Positions 18,793 to 29,258 of a DNA stretch of 64,000 bases are shown here, piece after piece; positions within the stretch are counted from its first letter, which is position 1; each line of letters opens with the position of its first letter. Position numbers and translations under genes: made by a program. The DNA comes from Caecitellus pseudoparvulus. Its lineage: Eukaryota; Bigyra: Bicosoecida. The notes below the pieces were generated by a model that saw nothing but the letters and a program-made list of their open reading frames with translations, had not been told where the DNA came from and made no database searches. The DNA is taken from NCBI GenBank assembly GCA_965644315.1, contig CBFFRQ010000057.1, positions 620,001 through 684,000 on the forward strand. Direction: 5' to 3'.

Positions 18793-21700
18793 ATGCGGGC
18801 GTGGCTGTGGGTGGCGGCGACTGCCACACTGTCCCTCCTACACATTAGCCATGCCGGAGGAAGCAAAGCAGAGGGCCCTGCCTTGAACATGGCAACCTTT
18901 CCCAGGCCACAGCTGTACTGGGGCTTCGAACACGCCGAGTCGCGAGCACAGGTGCGTCGCTCGCCGCAAGCTTGCCACCGGGCCTGGGCTGTGCCTGCAC
19001 AGGGCCTCGTCGCCCCGCACAGGTCGGTGTCGCGTGGATGTCTGGCAGTGACGTGAAGGGCTTGCGCCATGTGGCACGCGAGGAGGACGGCATGCAGCGG
19101 TGGGGCTGGTTTCGCAACGACGCACGCCACGTGGCACAGCAGCAGGTCGGCGACCCCGGCAACCGCCTGGTGAGTGCGCCGCCCCGCACCTGCACGCGCT
19201 GCGTCAGCACGCAGGTGCTGCTCCCGCGTGCGCGCAGGTGATGCGGGGAGACTGGCTGGCAGGTGACATGCCAGGTTCCTGGACTCTGCGGTTGGCTGCG
19301 GAGCGCACAGCGCCACCGCCGCCTCCCAGCCGACGCCGCGGCACCTCCCAACCGAACGGCTCGCGCAACGCTGTGGGTGATGACCCCATTTCAGTCTTCC
19401 TGCATGTTTCGCTCCCGAAGAACAGCCTCCACGTGCTGCTGCCCAACAGCACACACGGCGTAGCTGGCATCGCCGGCGGCGAGTCTGCACCCATGCTGCT
19501 CGCCTTCCCCAGCACACCCTCAGGCGGGCAGGCGTTGCGTGCGCACACGGGCCCAGTGTATGCCTTTGATGAAAATTGCACAGAAAGTTGCTGGCAGCCA
19601 GGTGGGAGCACGGCGCCGCCCTGCAGCGACATTCAGCACGACCCGGCTGCTTCGGCTCTGTGCTTGCAAGCCCACGCTGACGCAGCCAAGGCTGTCAGTA
19701 GCGCGGCACAGCGGCGGGCATTTGCCAAGCAAGTGAAGCAAGGAGCACAGTGGCCAGCTCCCGCTGTGTTCAATGGCACTGCTCCTGTGTGGGGGTCGTG
19801 TTGGAAGGGTTCTGCGAGTCAGCGGTGGAATGTGCAGCCGCTGTCAGCGGCATTGTCGGGGGCTAAGGCGACGGCTGCAGCTGCAGTGCGCAAGGCAGCA
19901 CCTGGAAAAGTGCCACCAGGGCTGCCACCCCACATTGTCCCGACGCTGCGCGGGTGTGATACGGCCGGTGCCAACGTCGCGGTGCTGCAGCTCGTCATGC
20001 AAGCGCCGGGCACTGCGCACGTGGTGTTCTTGCCACCCCAGGCACTGCCGCCCAACGGAACGCTGGATGCGTGGCGATCGGGGCAAAATGCGACACATGC
20101 ACAAGTCACTGCGGCACTGGACGCAGCGGGTGTGCCCACACCAGACACATTCGCCCCTCGGCTGCAAGCGGCACTGACCAGCTTTGAGGCGCGCTTGAGT
20201 GACAAACTGCAGGTGCCACGCCTGCCACTGGCGGTGGATGGCGATGTTGACATTGAATCAAAAGAGCTGTGGGCCTCCATAGCCACGCGCTTTGCCCTCA
20301 GCAACATGCTGGGCAGCATCACCCGGTTCCGAGGGCGGCAGCTGATCGCAGACTCCGTGGGCGGCTTTGAATCCGAGCAGCACAGCGCTGCTGCCCACCA
20401 TGTGTCCCCTGTGCAAACACTGTTCACAGGCATGCCTTCGCGGTCCTTTTTCCCGCGGGGCTTCCTGTGGGATGAGGGCTTCCACCAACTCCTTGTCATG
20501 CGCTTTGACCCAAGCCTTTCGAAGGCTGTGCTGCAGTCGTGGCTGAGCACTCAGTCCACACAGCCTCGCGGCACGCTGCGAGATGGCTGGATTGCCAGGG
20601 AGCAGATTCTTGGCGCTGAGCCGCGCAGCAGGGTGCCTGAGCGCTTCCAGGTGCAGCGCCCCGACGTCGCCAACCCGCCGACCCTGCTCCTTGCCCTGGA
20701 AGCCTTGCTAGAGCAAGAGGGAGAGGCCGTGGACACAGCGTGGCTGCAGGAGGTGTACCCACCCCTTGTCCGGTGGTACAATTGGTTCCTGCGCTCGCAG
20801 CGCACTGGCACTGACCTGCAGGCAATGGATGCGCCGTGGACGGGTGAGGGGGGCCCCCCATTGTCGTGGCTGCAAGAGCACAAAGCCCTGACTGGGGAGG
20901 AAGCCGAGTTTGGGCAAGGCGGCACACCACAGGCGTCCTGGGACGGCGAAGACTCGAGGGGGTTCGTGTGGCAGGGCTCGTCCCCAGACCACACCTTTGC
21001 CTGCGGACTCGACGACTCCCCGCGCGGCCTCATCCCCCACCACGCTGACGAACACGTGGATTTGCTGGCGTGGGTGATTTCAGCAGCAGACATCCTGGCG
21101 CGTGTGGCGCAGCGAGTCGGCGAGGCCCGCCACTCCAGCATGTTTCAGGCTGACTCGGCCAAGTTCCGCTCCTGGCTGTCTCGGCACTGGGATGCCGACG
21201 CCGGGTGGTTCTGTGACATTGGCGTGACAGAGGTGGCCCTGCCCGTGCGTGACCCCACCTCGGGCCAGGCCACCACAACTCCACTGCAGTGGAGCGCCGC
21301 ACCCAAAGACTCCTGGACTCGCGAGTTCCTTCGGCAGCAGGTGCTGACACAGAGCCAAGTGGACTCCTTGGCGCCGTCAGCTCAAGTCGGGCGTGTGTGC
21401 CACCGCTCCTACATCGGCCTCATGCCCCTGGCACTGGGCGTTCTGGAGCCTGGCGATGCACGGGTGTCTGCGCTGCTGCAGGGGCTGCGGCAGGGGGACA
21501 TGCTGGGGCCCGCCGGCGTGCTATCCCTGGCGTCCAGCAGTCCCCTGTACCGCAGCAAGGACGACTACTGGCGGGGCAAGGTGTGGATGAACATCAACTT
21601 CCTCCTCGTGCAGGCCCTGCGCCGGTATGCCTCGGCCCCGCTGCCGGACCGTGCAGGTGCCCAGGCATCGGACACGGCCCCCCCCGCCAAGCAGGGGTTG

Positions 21701-22006
21701 CTGGGGCGCCTGCTGGCCTTTGTCAGCGGACAGTCCCGGGCGCCGGCCTTCCAAGGCCCGCAGGGCTGGGCAGAAACGCGTCGGGACGCGGCTGAGGTGG
21801 GCGAGCAGCTGCGGCAGCGCCTGGTGGCCAACGTGCACGAGCAGTTCAGGCAGCACGGCAGCTTGTGGGAGAACTACGACCCTGAGACGGGGGGGGGCAC
21901 CGGCACGGCCCCCTTCACGGGGTGGACTGGCGCGGTGCTGCCGCTGCTGCATGGCATGGCCAGCGGCAGCGCAGAGGTGGCGGCGAGCGGAGATGTCGGT
22001 GGCTGA
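18793..22006 (+). CDS. Mannosyl-oligosaccharide glucosidase (ER glucosidase I, GH63)
   Basis: Exons 18793-18951, 19023-19169, 19238-22006, about 1024 aa; an in-frame ATG at 18709 would add a 28-residue cytoplasmic tail. Introns of 71 and 68 nt begin GTGCGT and GTGAGT. The enzyme removes the outermost glucose from the N-glycan precursor in the ER. Seen: an N-terminal hydrophobic anchor; then F-P-R-P-Q-L-Y-W-G-F; a second part with GVAWMS and W-G-W-F-R-N-D; and a catalytic (alpha/alpha)6 domain with SRSFFPRGFLWDEGFHQLL, D-G-W-I-A-R-E-Q-I-L-G-A-E, N-P-P-T-L-L-L-A-L, WRGKVWMNINFLL, and a final ENYDPETGGGTGTAPFTGW. The last exon has extra linkers (for example near 21650-21780) that lengthen it beyond the roughly 830 aa of animal and yeast enzymes. 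Confidence 0.94.
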
Positions 22007-22036
22007 GTGCATTGCGGGCCACACGGCAGGGGAAAA

Positions 22037-22649
22037 TCAATACAAGTACACGCCGTATGCAGTGGCCACTGCAAAGAGGTTGTCCTGTGTGGGCCAGCGC
22101 GAGGCGGTGTGCTGCAGCGCGGGCAGGAGGCGTAGGGAAGCGGCAGCGGGGCAGCTTCGCACATTCACAAGCGTCTCGGATGCCTTGTTGTCTGTGATGG
22201 AGTCCCAGAGGCACCTGGAGCCCATGCGCACACCCGCGCCACGCTGCTGGCCAACCACAACCTGCACCATGATCTTGTACCGGGGCAGCTTCAAGTCTGT
22301 GGCTCAGCAGGGACGGACGCATGCGGCTCCTGCAGCGCCTCGGCGTTTCACTCGCAAACGGACCTCTCAGCTCGTCCCTGATCTGCTCTGCCAACTCCTT
22401 CGTGTATTCGGCACTGTATGGGACAGGGCTTCCATCCTCATTCAGCAGCTTGCTCTCCAGCACTGCCTTCATGATCTCCCGCACTCTCTCCACAGGGAAC
22501 CTGTGGGGTGCCGGGCGTTTCAAGTGCACAACGAAACGCCACGCAGCCGCGAGCCGGCCGCGCATGCCCGCTCACTTGTCCTTGTGCTCGGGGCGAACTT
22601 GGTATGTGTTATCGCTAGTGTCACCGCGCCTGCGCTGCTCGTAAGCCAT
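22037..22649 (-). CDS. DYNLT2B: Dynein light chain Tctex-type 2B-like (DYNLT2B/TCTEX1D2)
   Basis: A 128-aa protein hidden in four small exons: 22649-22576, 22500-22364, 22296-22169, 22084-22037. Introns are 75, 67 and 84 nt (GTGAGC, GTCCGT, GTGAAT donors; all end CACAG). The spliced product reads N-T-Y-Q-V-R-P, K-F-P-V-E-R-V-R-E-I-M, YTKELAEQIRDEL, LKLPRYKIMVQVVVGQQRG, GSRCLWDSITDNKASE, and ends NLFAVATAYGVYLY, which is the complete Tctex1 fold. The family subunit sits on dynein intermediate chains of retrograde intraflagellar transport and cytoplasmic dynein, so the organism very probably builds flagella. Its stop is only 30 nt from the convergent glucosidase stop. Confidence 0.93.
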
Positions 22650-22914
22650 GGTTTTCCTCCACTTCGACCCCGCGTGCAGCAAGTTTGGCTCTTGGCACAG
22701 CAACGAGTTGGCCTGGCTCGGCGCAGTGGTGCAGGGGACAGCGCCCACGCCAAGTGTGGCAGTCAGGAGCAAGGAGGCACCTGGTGTTCCCTGCACGAGT
22801 CCGCTCGGCGTGTAGAGGGTGGGAGCAAGACGGCGCGATTTGAGGACGACACTGCATTGGCGGACAAGGGCTGACGTTCCCAGGGCCAGGTCACAGGGAA
22901 GCACGTGCGAGCGG

Positions 22915-25153
22915 TCAGGATGAGAGACCCTCGTAGTACGCGAAAAGTGAGTGTGGCAAGAAGGGCGTGATGTAGCCGTACTGCCAAGGCTGCACGACTG
23001 GCGGGTCTGCGTGCCTTGCGTACCACTCCCGCGAGTACAGCACCAGGAGCAACGACATGCCAGCGGAGAGCATGGCCCACATGAAGATGTTGTTGTACGA
23101 GTGGTTGCCGTTTGTCAGGCGCATGAAAAACGTCCCTGGTCCACCGAACAGCTGCGCAGGTGGGGGGGCGGGGAAACGTGGCGGGCGGGGCACTCGGTGG
23201 CCAAACGCACGGCCGCCCACGCACCACGAGCAGCGCTGGGAACCAGAACCCCACAGCAATGGCGATAATGTACTCGTGGATGAAGGCTGAAATGAGGAAC
23301 ACCAGCCCCAACGCCAGGCCTTTGCTGATGCGGCCCCTGGAGAAACGCTGTGCGTCGTGGTACAGGTAGGTTTTGAGCGCCCCTCCCACGACGGCGTTCC
23401 ACTTGCGGTAGTAGTCTGACCAGTTCGTCGTGCTCCACCAGTCAGCGTAGAACCTGCGATCTGCATGGCGCAGGCAGACTGCGAAGAGATTGAACAGCAC
23501 GTGCAGCACGCCGAAGAACTGTGCAAAGGGAGGGCGGTGTGTGCCCGTGAAGGAGGCTGGGTGCCGAGGTGGGGGCGCTGGCAACGCACCATGAGCACCA
23601 ACACCATCATGCCAGGGGCCATGCTGTGAAACACGCTGCGCACAAAGCTGCGCAGGTCCCCCGGGTTGGAGGGGGTCTCCGCGAAGTATGGCGAGATGAA
23701 GGTGGTCAGGATGACGTAGCAGTAGCTGATAACTCCCAGGAACTCCGCCATGTGCACGCCAGCCTGCAACCAGTCCACCTTGGCCGATGTGCGCGGGTAG
23801 GCATCTCGGTAGATCAGGGTGGGCGCGAAGAAGAAGTAGAGGAACCGCCCGATCTCCGTGCTTGCGTCTCCGATGGTGATGGCCGGCGGCTCCACGTGCA
23901 GCAGCGTCACGCCACGCCGGCGAGCCCATGCGGGGATCCACAGCGCGTAGCCAGCAGGCGACGTCGGGTCCACTTCAAAGGGGAACTGCGACAGGCCGCC
24001 GTCATCCTCACCTTGTGCCTGCCGGGTGGCCTCGGCTGGGGACTCGGCTGGGGGCGTGCCCTTGGGCTGGGAACGCAGCCACTGCAGTGCCTTGGTCACC
24101 GTCTCGTGGGCCCTGCCATGCAGCAGTTTCTCGCGCAAGTATGCGTGCATCTTGAGGGAGATGCGGGTCTGCTCCACCGCCACGATGAGGGCGGAAGGCA
24201 CAGCCATGCCGTTGGACAGGCACACATAGCCAGAGTACGTGTACAGCAGCAGCTGCACCAGGACGTAAGGCGCCAGCCACACTCTCCACGACCAATTGTG
24301 GCGGTGCACCAGCTGCACCCAGGGCACGACGAGGAGGGAGGTGAGGGACATGGCCACCCAGGCTGGCACGACGATGCCGATGCCGCTGAATGCCCACGCA
24401 AACAGAGACAAGTCCACGAAGCGCCCGTGCTCTACCCAGTCCGTGACGATGATCTGCAGGAACAGGATGAGCAGCACAGCCACGGCGATGTTGTAAATGG
24501 TGCGGAAGTGCTCGCTGCCTTCCAGCATCTCGGTCAGCAGGCTGTCCCGGGGCCGGAAGGTCTTCTCGTGCCACATGGTGCGCAGGCGTGCGTCACGTGC
24601 ATCTGCATCGCCGACAGACTGCCGCGTTTCCCGAATGCGGTCCATCAGCTGCTGCACCTCACACTGCATCCCCTCCAACTCGGCTGAGACCTTGGCCTTC
24701 GTGGCCTGCGCACGCGGGGGGTGGCGGGCATGGTTGTCAGAATGCTTGGCACAAGGGACAGGGCGGCCAGCACACATAGGAACGCTGAATGCAGAACAAA
24801 GTGTGCCTCGTGTGGGTGCCAGGTCGGGCATGCACTGCCGACAGCAGAGCGCACGCTGTGCGGAAATCACTTCAACCCTCCAGCGAAGGCCAGCACTTTC
24901 TCACCTCGATGCGCCGACATAGCTTGGACAGCGCCCCCACCTGCACGTCCATCGCCTGCTGCTGAACTTCCACAAGCCTGGTGCTGCCCGACCCATCGCC
25001 TCCCTCGTCGATCGCGTCAATGCTCTCAAGAACCGACGCGAGGTTCTCCCGCAGCTCGGCGAGCTCCTTTGCATCTGGCGTCAAGGCCGCCACAGCGGAA
25101 TCACCTGACGAAACCCTTCGGCGGACCGTGCTCGACGGATCTAGGGCTGCCAT
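22915..25153 (-). CDS. Sterol/diacylglycerol O-acyltransferase (SOAT/DGAT1 type MBOAT)
   Basis: Exons 25153-24905, 24705-23590, 23518-23225, 23151-22915, about 631 aa. It makes sterol esters or triacylglycerol from acyl-CoA in the ER membrane. The N-terminal 110 residues are a cytosolic coiled coil; the first intron (199 nt) interrupts it cleanly between CRRIE and ATKAKV. Membrane domain signatures: RFLYFFFAPTLIYRD-YPRT, FFGVLHVLFNLFA, FYADWWSTTNWSDYYRKWN (the family FYxDWWN motif with Ser for the last Asn), the active-site helix SAFIHEYIIAI with His, and Y-S-R-E-W-Y-A-R. The sequence alone does not separate SOAT from DGAT1; the APTLIYRDAYPRT wording leans to SOAT. Donors are GTGAGA, GTGCGT and GTGCGT. 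GCGGAAAT overlaps the start codon. Confidence 0.9.
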
Positions 25154-25159
25154 TTCCGC
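25152..25159 (-). promoter_or_regulatory. GCGGAAAT element overlapping the SOAT/DGAT1 start
   Basis: On the sense strand GCGGAAAT runs directly into the start codon (its last AT is the AT of ATG). Same core as at 12726, 31630, 37355, 53920 and 60807. Confidence 0.35.
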
Positions 25160-25588
25160 TGCCTCTCACGCAAAGGTGTGCGGTGGCGACCTGCAGAGCG
25201 CAGGAAAGGCGGCGAAGGAAAGCCCACGACAGGCACTCAAGGCAAACCAGCTTCACCCGCGAGGCACGGTGGAAACGCGCGCTGTGGCTTGTGGGGGTGT
25301 ATGTTTTCCTTCAAGTGTGTTGCTTGGGAATGATGTTGTGGTGGAAGTCGCCAAGCTGCGCGGCCCAACCGGTTGTGTGCCTTCCACCGCACGAGCCTGC
25401 ACACCCCGCCGACGTTGTATAAGGGTGGTCTGCCGAGAGGAGCCGCACCCCACATAACCTCATCATACAGAACTGCACAAAACTTGACAACTTGGGTTAA
25501 CGAAGTCTTGTAAAGCTGGGAACCGCCTTTCGCTGGCAGTTTCGGCTCTTTCAGAGCCAGGGTGCCAGGTGCACTGCACTTGCTCACC
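25154..25588. promoter_or_regulatory. Divergent promoter region, SOAT/DGAT1 and secreted protein
   Basis: 435 nt between divergent genes, visibly richer in A/T than the flanks, especially 25440-25520. A TATAAG on the plus strand at 25418-25423 lies about 165 nt before the plus-strand start; that is far for a TATA box unless there is a long leader. Confidence 0.4.
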
Positions 25589-27416
25589 ATGAAGCGAACC
25601 CTCGCTGTGCTTGCCGCCGTCGCGGCCCTTGCCGCTGTGACGGCCAAGCCTGTCTGCGATTCACCCTCATCTTGCCGGGGTGCCTTGCTCACATCCGCTG
25701 CACAGCTGCAGTCGCGCCCGGCAAGCGACACGCAGCAAGCCATCCAAAAGCTCGCGCAGAAGTTCATCGAGCCCCTGTTCGATGCCCCCCCCAGCTCATG
25801 GAAGGATGGCGGTGGCGGCGATATCGACAAGACGTGGTGCCCAAAGTCAACGTGTGTGCCGCGAGCTGAGTGCCCCTTGCGCCGCACATGCGACTGGCGT
25901 TGCACCCCCACCCACCCTCACCTTGCCTGGCAGGTACTTTGACTTCCTCCCCGTCGAGCTGGCCACGCTGAGCCTGGGCCAGGCGGTGAACTGGACTTCC
26001 CAGTGCTTCGGCTCCGTTGTGGCTACCACGCATGTCTCTGGAGGACAGGCCAACGTGACCATCACGGGCTCCAGCCCCTCTGGCCTCCTCTGCTCAGACA
26101 CGCTGTTGGTCATCACCTCGTACCGCGTCGTGAAGCTCCTGACTCCCTCGGCACTGTCCCCCGTCGCCAGCACGACGTTCACTCTGGAGAACTCGGAGGC
26201 AAAAGACCTCTTCGCAGGCGGCTTCAAGGTGCTGCTGCTGCCCTGCGGCGTGGTGGGCTCCATCGAGTCCGTGGTGGCCACCGTGTCCCTCTTCCTCGGC
26301 GACGACGAGGCGCAGTACCAGCGCAACATGGACTTCCTCACGCAGCGCGGGGTGTGGCCGGCAGCCACGCCCTTCAACAAGACTGTCGCGCTGCCTGCAG
26401 ACAAGACCCTCATCCCCTCCGGCACATACCTGGCCATCGGCCGCCTGGACGGGCTGGACCCCACCATCATGTGGCTGACAGGGGGCCTCACGGGGCACTC
26501 CGCAGTCGCCGTCTGGGAAGGGGACACCCTGTACGTCGTGGAGAGCACTGCACCAGACCCGCTGGGCAAGGTGTACTGGCCCTGCGCCAACGGCTACTGC
26601 GGCATCATGCGCACGGAGTGGTCCCTGTGGAACTCCCGCGCCATCGCAGCGGACTACCACGTGTCCGTGCTGGCCTTAGCTGACCCCTACGCAGCTGCCT
26701 TTGACGAGGATGCCTTCTGGAAGTACTTCGCCACTGTGGAGGGCACGCCGTACGGCTACGTGTCCATGGTAAACGTGTTCATCGACACGGCCGCGCCGCA
26801 GCGCAACTGGCCCCAGCCTGTGACAGATGCCATCTTCAACATGATCGGCTTCCTCTTCTCCGACCTGACGCCCACCACCAACTCCACCACGCCCGGCGGC
26901 GGCGTGGACGGCTACGACTACCTCATCCGCGCCTTCAACAAGCGCAGCAATGCCGGCTGCAAGACGTTCACCTGCGTTACCGATTGGGCGCTGGCCCACA
27001 ACACCTCCTACCCCGTTGTGACCGCGCAACCTGAGCAGGACTCCTGGCGGTACTTTGACAACACTAACCGCAGCATGGTGTGCTCGGTTTTCGCCGCATC
27101 CGTGTACAAGCACGCCATCCCCAGCTCTGTCTTGCCGACGCTGCAGGCTGGCGAGCAAAGCCCCAAGGACAACTATCAGATGGCTATCTTTGACGGCAGC
27201 CACTTCACGCCTACGAACTGCCCAGGCGGGTACTTCGAGACCCCCCACGGCAGCTACTGTCAGATCATGGGGCAGTGGGAGCTGCAGGTGGGCGAGGACG
27301 GCTTCAACACCATCCACCCGTACAAGGGCATGAACAACCATTGCCCGGCTCAGTGGACGCCTGACCCTGCCACCCGCTACTTCAGGTGCCCTGCCAGCAA
27401 CCCATCCTGCTGCTAA
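25589..27416 (+). CDS. Secreted protein, putative permuted papain-fold (YiiX/NlpC-P60-like)
   Basis: Exons 25589-25851 and 25934-27416, about 581 aa; the 82-nt intron starts GTGTGT. Residues 1-19 are a signal peptide (MKRTLAVLAAVAALAAVTA). Not recognised with certainty. A His in TGGLTGHSAVAVWEGDTLYVVES, early in the domain, and a later Cys in NRSMVCSVFAASVYKH, resemble the His-then-Cys order of circularly permuted NlpC/P60-like proteins; this is a weak, motif-level suggestion. About a dozen Cys, including P-S-C-C at the end, and several N-x-S/T sites fit a secreted glycoprotein stabilised by disulfides. No transmembrane segment was seen after the signal peptide. Confidence 0.6.
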
Positions 27417-27611
27417 GCGTGAGGCCGTGCCATGAATGCATGCCGCTGTGCTGCGCAGGCGGTGGCCACCCCCACTCACCTGGCCAGAACCCACCACAGC
27501 ACCACATTCCACAAGCCTGCAAACCTGCCGAATTCGGCCGCCAAGCAACCAGGACAGCAGACGCACCACACGTGCTCCTCTGAAGGCTTGAGTGTGACTG
27601 CGCTTGTAGGT

Positions 27612-29092
27612 ATGAGTTCTTTGAAGTACAACTTTGGCGACGTGTCGCTGGCCATGCGGTGAGTTGGCGTGGCGTGCGGAAACTGAGTCCTGCAGTGACG
27701 TGCCTGCCCGGACCCCACACGAAAATGGCGACTGCTCACCCCAGGTGCATTGGCGGGGAGCACACTTGCGTCATGGCCAAGGTGTTTGGCGCATCCGTTG
27801 CCTTCGACTGTGGCACGCAGCTGCCCGAGGTCGTCCCATTCAGGAACGTTTTCCTCACGCACGGGCACCTGGACCACGTGGGCGGGCTGCACCACCACGC
27901 AGCCACGCGCAGCATGCAGCGCATGGCAGTGCCCACATACTTTGCTCCGCCGTGCTGCATTGAGCCGCTGCGGCTGTGCTTGGCAGCGCACATCGCCATG
28001 CAGCGAGAAGGCACCATTGAAGCTGACTGGGTGGACCTGTCGCCAGGTGACACAGTCGTGCTGGGTCGCAAGCACACATCTCTCCACCGGGCCGCTGAGC
28101 CAGGCTGGGCCGCAGACGATGCCAGCAGCACTGCTCTTGGCATGCCTGAGCTTCCCCTGGCACCTGCCACGCCAGCCTACGCCCCTCCCAAGGTGCTGTC
28201 CACCCTGCCATCCGCCGGAGTCCTGGTCACGCCCTGGCGAACGGAGCACCGCGTGCCATCCATGGGCTTCGTCGTCAGCCACAGGAGGCAGAAGCTGCTG
28301 GCTTCTTTGCAAGGCCAAAGCTCTGACGTCATTCGAGCGGCAAAGGCGGCAGGCCAGCCGGTCACTGAGGCAGTGGACACGCCCCTTCTGGCGGTGTCAG
28401 GCGACACGACCTTCCCCGGCATTCTGGCAGGGGGAGAGCCTGCCCTCACCGCCCGCGTGTTGGTCATGGAGTGTACGTTCGTGGACGCAACTGTGAACTC
28501 TGTGCATGACACACAGCACCAGGCTGGGCACACCCACCTGGAGCAGGTGGCTCCTGCCTGGGCCGAAGGGGTCTTCCGGAACAGCCACCTGATGCTTGTG
28601 CACTTTTCCCCGCGATTCTTGCCTGCCCAGACGGCAGCTGCAGTCGGGCACCGCCTCGCCACTGCCCTGCTGGCACTGTGCCCGGGCCCAGACGTGCCTG
28701 CTCGGTGGGCTGCCGTGTGCAGCAGGCTAGCAGAGCGGCCCATTGTGCATGCGCATGTCCCCCCTCGTAGCACCAAGGGTTTACCCGCGCAGTCGGCTGA
28801 TCCAGGTGTGCCTGCCATTGTGCCGGCACCTGAGGTGAAGGCCAGCGAGGCACACTCTGAGGCTGGCTCAGCCTCAGCCGTCTCACCTGCAGCCGCATCA
28901 CACCCGGTCCCAGAAGAAGACCTGCCAGAGAACTACCGCCAGGCCATGCAAGAGCACGGTGGTAGCATGGTGCATGTTGCTCGTATTGCGTGGGACCTCT
29001 TGCACGGCCAGCATCACCTGCCAGCTTGCTTGGCGCACATGGCCGGAGGCGAAGCTGGGTCCCCGAGCGGTGCCTCGACGGCCGCAGCATAA
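27612..29092 (+). CDS. tRNase Z-like metallo-beta-lactamase protein
   Basis: Exons 27612-27658 and 27745-29092, about 464 aa. The small first exon, MSSLKYNFGDVSLAM, is needed to restore the first beta strand of the fold; the 86-nt intron starts GTGAGT. The metal-binding motif is NVFLTHGHLDHVGGL (HxHxDH), with further ligand candidates at S-G-D-T-T (Asp), M-E-C-T-F, G-H-T-H-L and V-H-F-S-P-R. The strand S-V-A-F-D-C-G and this motif order match the short, plant/archaeal-type tRNase Z (tRNA 3' processing). Residues about 350-420 are a low-complexity insert. The long insert after H-L-D-H and the missing classical exosite make substrate assignment tentative. Confidence 0.72.
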
Positions 29093-29218
29093 ATCCGACC
29101 CAGACACTTCAAATCCATATGCGAATTTTGATGTTGTCTGCGCATACTCTTTCCGCTCTAGTTGGTGCCAGTATCCCCGCGGGCGGGCGAACACGGTCAG
29201 TGTGAATCAGGATTCCCT

Positions 29219-29226
29219 GCGGAAAT
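29219..29226 (+). promoter_or_regulatory. GCGGAAAT element, 32 nt before GT2 ATG
   Basis: Reads TGCGGAAATTGATTG on the sense strand. The reverse-strand site before the gene at 37342 has the identical GCGGAAATTGATTG. Confidence 0.4.
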
Positions 29227-29258
29227 TGATTGCCACGGCCGACCACAGATTTGCAACG

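Noticed and set aside
21915-22565. 216-codon minus-strand frame read as one protein
   Set aside because: It reads through two introns of the dynein light chain; only its exon 2 part is coding.
23569-24687. 372-codon plus-strand frame
   Set aside because: Antisense to the SOAT/DGAT1 exon; His/Gln-rich shadow composition.
24780-24870. Extra exon inside the 199-nt SOAT intron
   Set aside because: Splitting it into two 70-nt introns leaves a 59-nt exon that breaks the reading frame.
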